From Odoribacter laneus YIT 12061 (lineage in GTDB: Bacteria > Bacteroidota > Bacteroidia > Bacteroidales > Marinifilaceae): 64,000 nt of DNA. Numbering within the stretch: the stretch's first letter is position 1; every line of letters begins with the position of its first letter. Positions 46,818 to 56,718 of this stretch are shown here, piece by piece. Both the position numbers and the translations under genes were made by a program. Below the pieces are notes generated by a model. It did not search any database. It was not told where the DNA came from and saw only the letters and a list, made by a program, of their open reading frames with translations. Location: contig NZ_JH594596.1 in the NCBI RefSeq assembly GCF_000243215.1, positions 1,367,305-1,431,304 of the forward strand, written 5' to 3'.

Positions 46818-47619
46818 TTTTTGGAAGCGGGCGATAAGCGGATTTTTATTTGTAATTATCCTGACAGGTTGTATTTTCCTGCACCCAATTTGCTTTTTTG
46901 TACTTTTTTTTATTATTAATATTGTCGGCCTGTACGAATTTTCGAAAATGGCCCGAAGAATGGAGATTTATATCAATCTTCCTATTTATCTCTTCTGCGG
47001 AAGCCTTTTGTTTACAGCAGGTTTTCTGGATGCTTATATCGGTTACCGGGATGGCTATCTATGGTGTTTTCTCGCAACCTTTGTCATGAGTATTTGGGAA
47101 TTATACCGCAAAAAAGTCAATTCTTTTCAAAACTTGGCTTTTTCCTATTATGGACTCCTGTATTTAAGTTTGCCTTTTACATTACTGATCTATCTTCCTT
47201 ATATGACCAGTGACGAATGGCGTCCTGAGATCGTTTTTTTTCCTTTCTTGCTGGTATGGTTTAACGATACCTTTGCTTACTTATTCGGTTCCCGGTTTGG
47301 AAAACACAAGTTATTTCCCAGAATCTCTCCTAAAAAATCCTGGGAAGGAGCCATCGGAGGCGGCATCTGCACCATAGGCGCAGCCCTTTTTATTGCTCCC
47401 TATCTGGAAGGATTGACTGTTTATAATAATATTATCATCGCCTGTATTGTTGTATTTTTCGGTATATATGGAGATTTACTGGAATCCATGTTTAAAAGAA
47501 ATATTGAAATTAAAGATTCCGGAAGTATTATGCCTGGACACGGAGGAGTCCTGGACCGCTTCGATGCCGTCTTATTCGTTATCCCGGCAATCTTTGTCTA
47601 TCTGGAATTCGTATACTAA
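46810..47619 (+). CDS. cdsA: Phosphatidate cytidylyltransferase CdsA
   Basis: A 269-residue inner-membrane enzyme making CDP-diacylglycerol from phosphatidic acid and CTP. It has about seven transmembrane helices and the complete C-terminal signature, with FKRNIEIKDSGSIMPGHGG and VLDRFDAVLFVIPA near residues 233-260. It starts with GTG inside the end of the DUF2007 gene. Together with psd downstream it provides the phosphatidylethanolamine pathway; no phosphatidylserine synthase gene is in the window. Confidence 0.95.
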   Translation: MSNFWKRAISGFLFVIILTGCIFLHPICFFVLFFIINIVGLYEFSKMARRMEIYINLPIYLFCGSLLFTAGFLDAYIGYRDGYLWCFLATFVMSIWELYRKKVNSFQNLAFSYYGLLYLSLPFTLLIYLPYMTSDEWRPEIVFFPFLLVWFNDTFAYLFGSRFGKHKLFPRISPKKSWEGAIGGGICTIGAALFIAPYLEGLTVYNNIIIACIVVFFGIYGDLLESMFKRNIEIKDSGSIMPGHGGVLDRFDAVLFVIPAIFVYLEFVY

Positions 47620-47763
47620 ATTTACTGGTTGGAATCTGTCGTTATTTCTTTTAAAAGCTATCAATTTTTTAGAATATATGACTTTAAAAGTATAAACGCT
47701 TCGGTTTTCGACTTAAAAAATTTAACTTTACCGCCAGATTCATTATTAATTAAACGAACTGAA

Positions 47764-48435
47764 ATGATACTCCATAAAGCAGGTTATTCATTATTACTAA
47801 AGATACTGATTATTCTGATTTTATTGAATTGTTGTACCTTTTACTTGATTGACAATCGAACTGTCGTCTATACAATTTTAGGTATTTCTATTTTCTTTTA
47901 TTTGCTAACTGTCAATTTTTTTCGTTTTCCAAATCGTCATATTACGCTGGATGATAAAACGATTTTAGCTCCCGCTGACGGGAAAATTGTGGTTATCGAA
48001 GAAACAGAAGAAACAGAATATTTTAAAGATCGCCGGATTCAGGTCTCTATATTCATGAATATTTTCAATGTACATATCAACTGGTTTCCGGTAAATGGTA
48101 TTATTAAATATTTTAAATACCACAAAGGGAATTTTGCAGCAGCATATTTACCGAAATCTTCTACTGAAAATGAAAGAACAACGATCGTCATTGAAAGCAA
48201 TAACGGTCAAACGATATTAATGCGTCAAATTGCCGGTGCTATGGCGAAACGAATTGTTTCTTACGCCCCTGTCGGAGGAAAAGCCCGCCAGAATCAACAT
48301 GCCGGTTTTATAAAATTCGGATCAAGGGTGGATCTTTTCTTACCCCTAGATACCCAAATCAAAGTAACATTAGGACAAAAAACAGTAGGCTCTCAAACAC
48401 TTATCGGAGAATTAGCTGAAAGGAAAAAAGAATAG
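47764..48435 (+). CDS. psd: Phosphatidylserine decarboxylase (PSD-A type)
   Basis: The ATG at 47764 ([16 protein letters not shown], 223 residues) gives the normal short PSD-A length; the 45 upstream residues do not look homologous. Two N-terminal membrane helices precede the core [14 protein letters not shown] near residue 70, [17 protein letters not shown] near 97, and [20 protein letters not shown] near 160. The self-cleavage site is [11 protein letters not shown], where the serine becomes the pyruvoyl cofactor. It converts phosphatidylserine to phosphatidylethanolamine and follows cdsA in the operon. Confidence 0.94.
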   Translation: MILHKAGYSLLLKILIILILLNCCTFYLIDNRTVVYTILGISIFFYLLTVNFFRFPNRHITLDDKTILAPADGKIVVIEETEETEYFKDRRIQVSIFMNIFNVHINWFPVNGIIKYFKYHKGNFAAAYLPKSSTENERTTIVIESNNGQTILMRQIAGAMAKRIVSYAPVGGKARQNQHAGFIKFGSRVDLFLPLDTQIKVTLGQKTVGSQTLIGELAERKKE

Positions 48436-48487
48436 CAAACAAAGCATTCACTTTTGGTCAGCTTATCTGTATTATAACATTGAAAAT

Positions 48488-49303
48488 ATGTCAGTTGAAT
48501 CTAAAGCAAAAGTAGTAACTACCCATGTTTTATACGAAATGAAACAAAGGGGAGAAAAAATTAGTATGCTCACAGCCTACGATTATTCGATGGCTCGTAT
48601 CGTCGATGCCGCAGGTGTAGACGTGATCCTTGTCGGAGATTCGGCCTCCAATGTAATGGCAGGAAACGAAACCACTCTCCCCATTACACTCGATCAAATG
48701 ATATACCACGGAGCTTCTGTCGTAAAAGGAGTAAAAAGAGCTTTAGTCGTAGTGGATATGCCCTTCGGAAGTTATCAGGGAAATAGTAAAGAAGCCCTCT
48801 GTTCAGCCATCCGGATTATGAAAGAAACAGCAGCAGATGCCGTGAAGCTGGAAGGAGGCGTAGAAATAGTCGAATCCATTAAACGTATTCTCTCCGCCGG
48901 CATTCCCGTAATGGGACATCTGGGACTTACCCCCCAAAGTATCCATAAGTTCGGAACTTATACCGTACGGGCAAAAGAACAAGCCGAAGCGCAAAAACTC
49001 ATCGAAGATGCTCATTTATTGGAAGAAGCAGGTTGCTTCGGAATTGTGTTGGAAAAAATACCAGCAACTCTTGCGGCACAAGTTTCACAAGAACTTTCTA
49101 TTCCCATGATAGGAATAGGAGCCGGGAACGGAGTAGACGGGCAAGTATTGGTGATCCACGATATGCTCGGCATCAATAAAGAATTTTCCCCCCGGTTTTT
49201 ACGTCGTTACCTGAATCTCTTTGATGAAATGACAACAGCAGTATCCCATTATGTAGCAGATGTAAAAAGCCGCGATTTTCCGAACGAAAAAGAACAATAT
49301 TAA
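48488..49303 (+). CDS. panB: 3-methyl-2-oxobutanoate hydroxymethyltransferase PanB
   Basis: A 271-residue TIM-barrel enzyme, first step of pantothenate synthesis from ketoisovalerate. It shows [19 protein letters not shown] near residue 25, [20 protein letters not shown] with metal ligands, [10 protein letters not shown] near 90, AVKLEGG near 118, and [18 protein letters not shown] near 138. Length is normal. It is spaced 52 bp after psd and 12 bp before a pseudouridine synthase gene, so probably in the same operon. Confidence 0.97.
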   Translation: MSVESKAKVVTTHVLYEMKQRGEKISMLTAYDYSMARIVDAAGVDVILVGDSASNVMAGNETTLPITLDQMIYHGASVVKGVKRALVVVDMPFGSYQGNSKEALCSAIRIMKETAADAVKLEGGVEIVESIKRILSAGIPVMGHLGLTPQSIHKFGTYTVRAKEQAEAQKLIEDAHLLEEAGCFGIVLEKIPATLAAQVSQELSIPMIGIGAGNGVDGQVLVIHDMLGINKEFSPRFLRRYLNLFDEMTTAVSHYVADVKSRDFPNEKEQY

Positions 49304-49315
49304 TACCTTATAAAT

Positions 49316-50002
49316 ATGCTGGAAATTTTATACGAAGACAATCATATCATCGCCATTAATAAAAAGACTTCGGATATTGTACAAGCCGATAAAAGCGGAG
49401 ATGTCCCCCTAAGTGAGGAGGTTAAAGCTTATATCAAAGAAAAATACAATAAACCGGGAGAGGTATTTTTAGGAATCCCCCACCGGATAGATCGTCCTGT
49501 CAGCGGAGTAGTTCTGTTCGCACGGACCACCAAGGCTTTGACACGTCTGAATAAAATGTTTCAGGAACACGACGAAGAAATAAAAAAAACCTATTGGGCC
49601 ATCGTCGGTAATCTTCCTTCCCAAGACAGTGCTACGCTTATCCATTATATGGTACGGGATACCGAGAAAAATAAATCGCATGCCTACGACAAAGAAAAAA
49701 AAGGAAGTAAAAAAGCCATTCTGGAATATAAATTAATTGGACGCTCCCAAAGATACTACCTTTTGGAAATAAAGTTACTCACAGGTCGGCATCATCAAAT
49801 CCGGTGTCAATTGGCTAAAATCGGTTGCCCCATTAAAGGAGACTTAAAATACGGTTTCCCGCGTTCGAATGAAAATGGCGGAATCAGCTTACACGCTCGG
49901 GAAATCAGTTTTATCCATCCTGTAAGCAAAGAAAGAATCACGATCACCGCCACCCCTCCTTTGAAAGATAACCTTTGGAAGGAATTTTACCAGAATCTCT
50001 GA
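49316..50002 (+). CDS. RluA-family 23S rRNA/tRNA pseudouridine synthase
   Basis: A 228-residue single-domain synthase lacking the S4 domain. The catalytic motif is GIPHRIDRPVSGVVLFA near residue 57 (HRID in place of HRLD, aspartate present), followed by KTYWAIVGN near 92, LLTGRHHQIRCQLAKIGCPI near 155 and LHAREISFIHP near 196. Target site cannot be predicted from sequence. Twelve bases downstream of panB. Confidence 0.92.
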   Translation: MLEILYEDNHIIAINKKTSDIVQADKSGDVPLSEEVKAYIKEKYNKPGEVFLGIPHRIDRPVSGVVLFARTTKALTRLNKMFQEHDEEIKKTYWAIVGNLPSQDSATLIHYMVRDTEKNKSHAYDKEKKGSKKAILEYKLIGRSQRYYLLEIKLLTGRHHQIRCQLAKIGCPIKGDLKYGFPRSNENGGISLHAREISFIHPVSKERITITATPPLKDNLWKEFYQNL

Positions 50003-50174
50003 AGCGTTTTTACAGCCACTTGTTCGAGGAAAAGAACTGAATCAACCCGATTTTTTATATATTCGGCAAATAAATGAAAGACTGTTGGAATAAATAAATT
50101 GAAACACAAAATACCAGACAAAATAGCTTCTCTGAACGGACCGTTTTTGTAACAGGTAAAATGAATTGCTAAGA

Positions 50175-51371
50175 ATGAGCCTCTCCACTAATACCCATTA
50201 TTTATTATCGGAAATTCTTAAAAAAGAAAACGAACGATTTAAATTGGATAAAATCGGCTTCATCCGAAATCTGACATGGGAAATAGACTATGTTCTCTCT
50301 ACACTTCCTCTCTGTAAAATACCTCCCGAAAATTTAGAGTCTTTTCGGAAATGGAAATTTTCTCTGTTAGAAGAATATTATGAAAGAAAAAGATTTTCTG
50401 ACTTTGTCTCTACCCACCTGGAAGCCCCTTCTTTTCGAAAAATGGTGTTCGATTTATTTCAGACCATCCTGAAATACCGGTATGCACATGAGCCACGTAC
50501 GGAAACCGACCGCTACCTGGCTCCTGCCGGCGAAACACTTTCCTATCTCCTATGCCAAGAACGCCCCTCTTTTTATAAAAACTATTTTACACCCTCTTCA
50601 CTTTTCAATTCTCCCTCCCGGCTACACAGCTATTGCCAGGAAATTTGCCAAAAAATCTTTCCCCTATCAACCGCAACGGTGATAGACTTTTTGAAACAAA
50701 ATAATAAACCTTGTTGGGAAAAACTTTGTATCCGTTTAAAAACACTTACCGAAATTGTCACAAAAAACAAACTTCAGTCATATAATGATGACGCTATTCA
50801 AGATATATGGACGGAAACCTGTTTTGAACTGAAAAAAGCCCTACAGCAGGAAAAACTACAGCAGGATACCCCGGCACAAAGTGTAATCGCTTATGCTGCC
50901 GGAATTGTGCAAAATAAAATCCGGGAATTTTTCAGAAAACAGAAGAAAGACCCCTATCTGTTTATAGAGAATTGGGATCAGGAAACAGTAGTGAAAAATA
51001 GCGGGATGTATACAAATACAGCTATGGAAAACTCTGCCAGAAAAGATTTTTTAAATCTGCAAGAAATCGACCAAAATAATGAATACGAATTTCAAATGGC
51101 CCTGAGTTGTATATTGTACGATCAGACCCATCCCCAACACAGGAAACTGACAGAGGGAATGGAAGACAAGATAAATACCTTGTTGGCTCATTATCTTAAA
51201 AACCAATCCTATGAAGAAATAGCCAAAGAAAAATACGGTATTTTATCTGATAAGGACTTACAAAAAAGAGCTAATAAACTCCGGCAAGACGTTTCCAGAG
51301 TGAAAATTAAAATAAAAGAACGTTTCCAGGAAATACTTTCTTCAAAGAAAAAGGGAAAAATTTCCGGATGA
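50175..51371 (+). CDS. Sigma-70-like protein with about 165-residue N-terminal extension
   Basis: ATG at 50175 (MSLSTNTHYLLSEILKKENE, 398 residues) is preferred over an upstream TTG. No standard hit is evident in residues 1-165. Residues about 170-260 resemble sigma region 2: ATVIDFLKQNNKPCWEKLC, SYNDDAIQDIWTETCFELKK in the position of the AEDxVQE core helix, then YAAGIVQNKIREFFRKQKK in the place of the WLxxIARNxxxDxxR segment. The C-terminus (AHYLKNQSYEEIAKEKYGI...RVKIKIKERFQEIL) fits a region-4 HTH with SYEEIAK. The next gene looks like a zinc-finger anti-sigma factor, which supports the call. The promoter target is unknown. It is larger than usual ECF factors (about 190 residues). Confidence 0.6.
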   Translation: MSLSTNTHYLLSEILKKENERFKLDKIGFIRNLTWEIDYVLSTLPLCKIPPENLESFRKWKFSLLEEYYERKRFSDFVSTHLEAPSFRKMVFDLFQTILKYRYAHEPRTETDRYLAPAGETLSYLLCQERPSFYKNYFTPSSLFNSPSRLHSYCQEICQKIFPLSTATVIDFLKQNNKPCWEKLCIRLKTLTEIVTKNKLQSYNDDAIQDIWTETCFELKKALQQEKLQQDTPAQSVIAYAAGIVQNKIREFFRKQKKDPYLFIENWDQETVVKNSGMYTNTAMENSARKDFLNLQEIDQNNEYEFQMALSCILYDQTHPQHRKLTEGMEDKINTLLAHYLKNQSYEEIAKEKYGILSDKDLQKRANKLRQDVSRVKIKIKERFQEILSSKKKGKISG

Positions 51372-51390
51372 CAAAACAAGGAAAAGAAAA

Positions 51391-51783
51391 ATGGAAGACT
51401 GCAAATATACTACCCAAGATATCGGCCGTTATTTACTCAATAAAATGAGTCCTGAAGAAGAAACCGACTTCCAATTTCATCTCTATCATTGCGAAAATTG
51501 TCACGCCAAACTTGAAGAAATGAGACGTTTAGCGGATAGTTTGAAGGATATACCTACAACCATCCATATTAACAGAAAAAAAGGAAAAATAAAGTTTCTC
51601 TATTTCTATAAAGTCGGAGCAGCTATAGCAGCCTTATTCCTGATCAGCTATTTTATTTCCTTTTCTTTTCGTAAAGAAAGTACTCCGATTTATCAAGGCC
51701 TGCAACCTCATCCCTTTCACCAAATCGATACCGTAAGAACCGATACCGCTTCTTTCACCCGGGATTCTTTTCCAACACAATAA
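51391..51783 (+). CDS. Anti-sigma-factor-like zinc-finger membrane protein
   Basis: A 130-residue protein. The first 55 residues carry a ZAS-type helical zinc finger: IGRYLLNKMSPEEETDFQFH followed by LYHCENCHAKLEEM, giving the H-x3-C-x2-C arrangement. A single transmembrane helix lies near residues 72-90 (VGAAIAALFLISYFISFSF), followed by a short extracytoplasmic tail. This is the usual layout of membrane anti-sigma factors, with the gene 19 bp after its presumed sigma factor. The tail is too short for a typical sensor domain. Confidence 0.72.
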   Translation: MEDCKYTTQDIGRYLLNKMSPEEETDFQFHLYHCENCHAKLEEMRRLADSLKDIPTTIHINRKKGKIKFLYFYKVGAAIAALFLISYFISFSFRKESTPIYQGLQPHPFHQIDTVRTDTASFTRDSFPTQ

Positions 51784-51914
51784 GAATCCCCGTTTCCGGA
51801 GGCTACTGTGGATTTTCAATAAATTCCGTTAATCAGCGGACCGAAGGCAAGCATGCATCAGCACGAAAATCGTTAATCTCTTTTATATATAGGAAATTAA
51901 GAGAGATATCTACA

Positions 51915-51945
51915 AAAACTGCCGGAAAATCATTCCCGGCAGTTT
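51915..51945 (-). terminator. Terminator of the LPP20/CsgG operon
   Basis: Arms AAACTGCCGG / CCGGCAGTTT with a T-run after the stem on the minus strand (TTTTTG), 19 bp beyond the stop of the last minus-strand gene. It lies between convergent transcripts, so it may also stop the anti-sigma gene. Confidence 0.8.
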
Positions 51946-51963
51946 CTCAAAATCTAGTTGCTA

Positions 51964-52530
51964 TTAATTTTCTTTAGCAGCTTTCTCCATTTCTTCGTCA
52001 AATACTTTTTTGAATTTTTCGTATTCGAAATCAGTCCGTAATTTCTCATCATCCTGAATACGATTTTGCATGGATTTAGCAATTTCCTCTCCGGCTAATT
52101 CTACTGCAGTATATACTTTATACGCACCTTCAGGGGTTTTCATCGTCTTTTCACAAATAACCCGAGTCCCTGCCAATTTTTCATTTACTACAACACGGGC
52201 CAAATCCTGAAAACGAGATCTGGCTTCTTCCTGTTCACCCAATTGGTAAGAAGAAGCATAGTTATCCGTTACCCTTTTCACAGCAGCATTGACGGAAGTA
52301 GCCAATTCTGCACGAGCTTCTGCCAAAGCCTTTTTCTTTGCCATCATCATATCATTGCTAAAACCCATTGCCGAAGCCCGGAAATAGCTCTTATCCGTCA
52401 TATATTCCGGTCCGGAACACGGCACAACAACTTCCACATCACCCTGAGTCTGTACCAAAGCTTTCTGTCCCCCACAACCCATCAACATACTTACTATTGC
52501 AACTCCCAAAACATAACAAAAATTCTTCAT
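51964..52530 (-). CDS. LPP20-family lipoprotein
   Basis: A 188-residue lipoprotein with lipobox SMLMGC (Cys19). The mature part contains an LPP20-like domain: ASAMGFSNDMMMAKKKALAEARAELATSVNAAV, where an alanine-rich helix follows a short strand, then EKLAGTRVICEKTMKTPEGAYKVYTAVEL. LPP20 domains occur in Helicobacter Lpp20 and in flagellar FlgP, which form outer-membrane ring structures. It is the last gene of the five-gene operon. The C-terminus is charged and helical. Confidence 0.8.
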   Translation of the reverse strand: MKNFCYVLGVAIVSMLMGCGGQKALVQTQGDVEVVVPCSGPEYMTDKSYFRASAMGFSNDMMMAKKKALAEARAELATSVNAAVKRVTDNYASSYQLGEQEEARSRFQDLARVVVNEKLAGTRVICEKTMKTPEGAYKVYTAVELAGEEIAKSMQNRIQDDEKLRTDFEYEKFKKVFDEEMEKAAKEN

Positions 52531-52610
52531 AGCTTTCTTTTTTTAGTGAATGAATAAAATTATTTATAAATCTATTTATTGGCTTTTCTTATCTTTCAAA
52601 CTGGATTTCA

Positions 52611-54416
52611 CTATTTCAAATCTCTCAATTTAACCATCCCTTTATTGTTACTGAATTGTGCAAGTTTCAATAGGAGGGTCTTCGTCAAATAAATATTCAG
52701 CTGGGTCGGGACATCCGGCAATATCATCGCTCTTACATTCCAGGCAGATTCATCAGAACCTAATTTCATGGATTCAATTTTCAACTCTTCTCCTTTTTCG
52801 TTGATCATCATTTGAGAATTCTGGAATAATTCCAGTACATAATCTTCCGGAGTCCGGTTTATAACCTGAAATTCAAAGACACTCTTATTTCCATAATCTT
52901 TTTTCCCTATATACCGGATAAAAATTCCCTCAGCAAATTCTCCTTCTATATAAGTCGGAACAGGCGCTGTTACCACGATAGGCTTCCTTTCCGGACGTTC
53001 CCGAACAGGATCAGGAGGGGTAGGAGTAGGCGTAGGGGTTGTTTTTTCCACATAAATTTCTCCTTCCAGTTGAACCTCCATATTTTTCAAAGCAAGAGCC
53101 AACTGCCGATTTAGATTCTTTATCAACTCCCGGGTAGCCGATGCTTGGGCATTAGCTGCCGACGTTCCTTTGGGAACAACAGTCTTTAAGTCTTCTATAT
53201 TATAATCTAATAAAGCCGAACGATTATGGTTATTTACAATATTTACCGTTACTCCACTGAAATATTCTGTAAAATCATACATTTCTCCCTGAGCGTCTCC
53301 GCCTTTCCGGAAAGTACTGCTTACTTCCACAGTGACATCAGCTACTGCCGGATCCGTTACAATATTGAAATAATTGTTTGTCAATAAACTCCGTACAGCC
53401 CTGACAATATTTTCATTACTGCCGGTCTTTGTTTTCAATAAAGCATTTACAGCCGTTTTCTCCAAATCGATATAAATCACTCCCATAGGTAAATTTTCAG
53501 ATACATGTTGCAGCATTCCTCCATATACCGTATCTTTATATTTGCGGAAAAGAGCCTGATTCACAAAAATATGTATTTCTTGCCGGGCTAATTTTGAAGA
53601 AATATTCTGTACATAAAGCCGCACTTCTCCCCTTTCATCCGTAATTGGATTTTCGGATAAACGACCCGCCCCGGAAGCAAATTTATACTCCAATTTCAAA
53701 TTCCGTAAAGGTACATTTTCCCGGCTCACCCGGATAATCACCGGTTCGCTTATCCCTTGAAAAGCCCTGCCCTTCACTGAGGAAACAGAAGGGACGATAG
53801 AAATTCCGTTAAAGACACCCTTCATAGAAGCATATAATTCATTCCCTATATCTATTTTCTTCCCCTCATATTCACATATCAACTCTTCATTAATACAAGG
53901 CTGAAGGGCATCCAAACCTTTCATAAACATTTCTGCAGCCAAGGTCAGATCTCCGTTTTGTAAGGCCTCCCGCCCTTTCCACCAGCAATCAAATCCCTGA
54001 CGGATTACCTGCTGCCGCCTTTTTTCCATATACTCCTCATAATCGAATTTGTTCAACTCATAATACACCCAATATTCCGTATCATTTTCCCAACTGTCCA
54101 CCAATTGAAAACGTTCGATATCCTGTTTAGCTTGTAAACGAATATTTTCTTCAAATACAGATTTCACTTCCTGCCCATTATCCAATTGCTGCAAGAGAGA
54201 ATTCCCGGACACTTCCACCCGGATTTCTGACACCAAGTCACTCAAAGCATTTTGTTTTGCCTGCTGTTGGTAGTTCGCCTCCGATTTCAAAGCCCGGCCT
54301 ATCCCAATATAAAATAAAGTGTTTACCGGCCTGCTTTTCACCCAATCCGGTCGCTCCTGCCCGAATCCGCTCAATGCGATTACCGACAATAGAAATAATA
54401 ATATTATCCGTTTCAT
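52611..54416 (-). CDS. Large exported protein with LPP20-like N-terminal domain
   Basis: The ATG at 54414-54416 (MKRIILLFLLSVIALSGFGQ) starts a signal peptide and gives 601 residues; an earlier start adds 17 residues without one. Residues about 22-160 have an LPP20-like arrangement (PVNTLFYIGIGRALKSEANY, QQQAKQNALSDLVSEIRVEV, YWVYYELNKFDYEEYME). A middle segment resembles Ig-like beta domains. A further domain near 330-450 (VNIVNNHNRSALLDYNIEDL, ATRELIKNLNRQLALALKNM) comes next. A proline-threonine linker (TPTPTPTPPDPV) joins a beta-rich C-terminal domain. No catalytic motif was seen, and it was not matched to a named family overall. Confidence 0.7.
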   Translation of the reverse strand: MKRIILLFLLSVIALSGFGQERPDWVKSRPVNTLFYIGIGRALKSEANYQQQAKQNALSDLVSEIRVEVSGNSLLQQLDNGQEVKSVFEENIRLQAKQDIERFQLVDSWENDTEYWVYYELNKFDYEEYMEKRRQQVIRQGFDCWWKGREALQNGDLTLAAEMFMKGLDALQPCINEELICEYEGKKIDIGNELYASMKGVFNGISIVPSVSSVKGRAFQGISEPVIIRVSRENVPLRNLKLEYKFASGAGRLSENPITDERGEVRLYVQNISSKLARQEIHIFVNQALFRKYKDTVYGGMLQHVSENLPMGVIYIDLEKTAVNALLKTKTGSNENIVRAVRSLLTNNYFNIVTDPAVADVTVEVSSTFRKGGDAQGEMYDFTEYFSGVTVNIVNNHNRSALLDYNIEDLKTVVPKGTSAANAQASATRELIKNLNRQLALALKNMEVQLEGEIYVEKTTPTPTPTPPDPVRERPERKPIVVTAPVPTYIEGEFAEGIFIRYIGKKDYGNKSVFEFQVINRTPEDYVLELFQNSQMMINEKGEELKIESMKLGSDESAWNVRAMILPDVPTQLNIYLTKTLLLKLAQFSNNKGMVKLRDLK

Positions 54417-54463
54417 ATCTTCCGGTTTAAAATTTATATTCTTTATGCCCCTTCCATCCTTTC

Positions 54464-55735
54464 TCACTCAATAATAATATAGATTGTATTTCCATCTACC
54501 TTTTTCCGACACGGAATATTCAAATCTCCTCTTAAATATTCCCAAATACTGAAAGCGAAATCATTGACATCCAAAGCATTTCCGTTTTCATCCCGGTTGG
54601 GAATCTGTATCTGATCAAAAATAATTGCTTCCGCCACACTACCTTGCACATGGTATTTACCCCCTACTGCATTTTTCTTAACCCATAAACGCAGTAAATC
54701 CGCCAGCGGATAAGACTGAGGCCCGACTTCTGTCTCCATATCCTGTACCGCCGTTCCTGCAATAGAAACATTTAATACTACCGTATTTCCTTTTACGATC
54801 TTATGAGCAAAACTGGTCGCTATATCTTTCAGAAAATCGTCCAGAATATCATTGACCGCATATACACACAACTGATCCATTGCGGAAGTTTTGAAACGGT
54901 TAGAAGAAGACTGACGGGAGGCTAATACATTTCCACTAGCCGTCTCATACCCCTTTAAAGTCAATGCAACCCGACTCCCCGTTGGCGCAATATCTTTATA
55001 AATATCCACCGTTACATACACATCTGACCCGGAATTCCGTAATAATTGTTTATCAAAAGACTCTGCACTATTCGATTCGTATTGCATCGCCCTCTTAGCT
55101 GCATTTAATTTAGCTTCAAAGTCTACTGTCATCACCCCTTTTCGGTTAAATCCCTCCTGTACTTTCGCAACAGCCATACGTTTGTCGTAATCATTCTTCA
55201 AAATCTGCTCAAATGTACGCCCTGCCTCTTTATAAGGAACAACCATTATAGTCGGCAATTGAATTTGTTCCTGCGTCTCTTCCATAGAAGTCCGGTCCGC
55301 CCCCTTTATCGCAATTTTATTTAACTCCAGATCTCTTCTCAACAATTCTTCCTGAAAAGTCAGACGTACTGTTGCCTTAAAATCTTTTGCCCTCAATTTT
55401 TCAGGATCCCCTTCCGGAATAGCAGCCCTTACGAAATTACGGTATCGGCCCTGCTCAAAAAAACGATCGAAATAATCCCGGTAATTTATTTCATCTTCCG
55501 GTTTCAATAACGGTTTATCATCATTTAAACCGGGTATACCAATAAAGAAATAAGTGTAAAAAGCCGATTTAACAGCCATTTCTGCTGCATCTTTTTTCTT
55601 TTCGTGGATCCCGGAAGTTCTGACAGTCACCGCATTCTTATCTTTATTCAACAAGGTCACATCATTTGAATAAGATTGCCCGAATCCTACCGTCATATAT
55701 AAAAAACATAGTATACAACAAATCAGTCTTTTCAT
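54464..55735 (-). CDS. DUF6175-like exported protein
   Basis: A 423-residue protein with a signal peptide (CFLYMTVGFGQSY). It includes VTLLNKDKNAVTVRTSGIHEKKKDAAEMAVKSAFYTYFFIG near the start, where an alanine-rich helix after a beta strand again recalls LPP20/CsgG folds, and IMVVPYKEAGRTFEQILKND near 165, which looks like the start of a CsgG/TolB-type domain. From recall it resembles DUF6175 proteins of Bacteroidetes, of unknown function. Position in the operon (47 bp before the 601-residue gene, 42 bp after the CsgG-like gene) implies a joint role. Confidence 0.65.
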   Translation of the reverse strand: MKRLICCILCFLYMTVGFGQSYSNDVTLLNKDKNAVTVRTSGIHEKKKDAAEMAVKSAFYTYFFIGIPGLNDDKPLLKPEDEINYRDYFDRFFEQGRYRNFVRAAIPEGDPEKLRAKDFKATVRLTFQEELLRRDLELNKIAIKGADRTSMEETQEQIQLPTIMVVPYKEAGRTFEQILKNDYDKRMAVAKVQEGFNRKGVMTVDFEAKLNAAKRAMQYESNSAESFDKQLLRNSGSDVYVTVDIYKDIAPTGSRVALTLKGYETASGNVLASRQSSSNRFKTSAMDQLCVYAVNDILDDFLKDIATSFAHKIVKGNTVVLNVSIAGTAVQDMETEVGPQSYPLADLLRLWVKKNAVGGKYHVQGSVAEAIIFDQIQIPNRDENGNALDVNDFAFSIWEYLRGDLNIPCRKKVDGNTIYIIIE

Positions 55736-55777
55736 AATATCCTGTTTATAGTTACATTATTTTACTTCCAAGGCCCC

Positions 55778-56656
55778 TTATTTCATTATTTCTTTGGTAG
55801 TCTCCCAAATATTAAAAGCTTTCTTCCCACTTACTACGATTAATTCCTGCATCTCCAGATTCGCTTCCTGGATAGCTTCTCCCCCCTTTGTTACACGACA
55901 AAGAGTCAACTCTTCTCCCTGAACGTCTATCGCTTTTAAGGTCCCGATATTTTGTCTGCCACTCTTACCTGCGGTGTTTTTTTCAATAAATACATCAAAT
56001 AACTGCCCTTTGGTTATACCTAAATCTGAACCGCAATCTATGTATACCGTCTCTGCCTTCTTTTTATTTACTTTTTCGATAGAAATAATTCGATTCTCGA
56101 GTTTAAAATTTTGGTTCACAAACCGTTGCATAGACATTTTAATATAATCTGTCGTATTAATGACAGCCTCATTCGGCGTTTGTCCGGTCTTTGCATTCAA
56201 ACCAGCATACGAAAAAGGTTTACTGACCTTTACCGATCCATCTATTACATTCACTACTTTTAAATCAAAAGCAATTTGACCGTCATAATAGTAAGATCCA
56301 TCACTCATTTGCATCCTCACTCCCTCCATACGGGTAATGTTTCCGGTTAAAGCATAGTTCGCTCCCAATCTTTGCATTACCTGATTACGTGCCACAGGAT
56401 CTCCCATTGCCCTCTCATCCTGACGCCTCCCTTCTTCCAATTTTAAAGTAGGTTCCATTTCTACATCCACAACAGTCAGTCGGTTGGTCTGCTGAATACC
56501 AGCAATTACAGCATCCCGCAACATTTTAGCATAGGCCTGATTTACATTCCCAGAAACAAAATAATCTACTAATAACACTTCTTTCTGATTTTTTTGAGCC
56601 TGTACACTTACTAAAATACACATCAATAAAATCACAATGGTCGTTAATCTTTTCAT
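55778..56656 (-). CDS. CsgG/FlgT-like outer-membrane-associated protein
   Basis: A 292-residue protein with a signal peptide (VSVQAQ). Residues about 25-180 match the CsgG/TolB-N-like fold: VLLVDYFVSGNVNQAYAKML, GANYALTGNITRMEGVRMQM, and FDLKVVNVIDGSVKVSKPF. Residues about 195-290 resemble the C-terminal domain of flagellar FlgT: VYIDCGSDLGITKGQLFDVF and IGTLKAIDVQGEELTLCRV. CsgG forms a secretion pore in curli export; FlgT builds the Vibrio H-ring. The CsgG lipobox cysteine is not present, so it is probably periplasmic or peripheral. Confidence 0.72.
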   Translation of the reverse strand: MKRLTTIVILLMCILVSVQAQKNQKEVLLVDYFVSGNVNQAYAKMLRDAVIAGIQQTNRLTVVDVEMEPTLKLEEGRRQDERAMGDPVARNQVMQRLGANYALTGNITRMEGVRMQMSDGSYYYDGQIAFDLKVVNVIDGSVKVSKPFSYAGLNAKTGQTPNEAVINTTDYIKMSMQRFVNQNFKLENRIISIEKVNKKKAETVYIDCGSDLGITKGQLFDVFIEKNTAGKSGRQNIGTLKAIDVQGEELTLCRVTKGGEAIQEANLEMQELIVVSGKKAFNIWETTKEIMK

Positions 56657-56718
56657 GAGTCTAATCTGTTTATTAATCTATTTGTATTACCTATTAATGT
56701 CTGATTTTTGTTTTCTTT

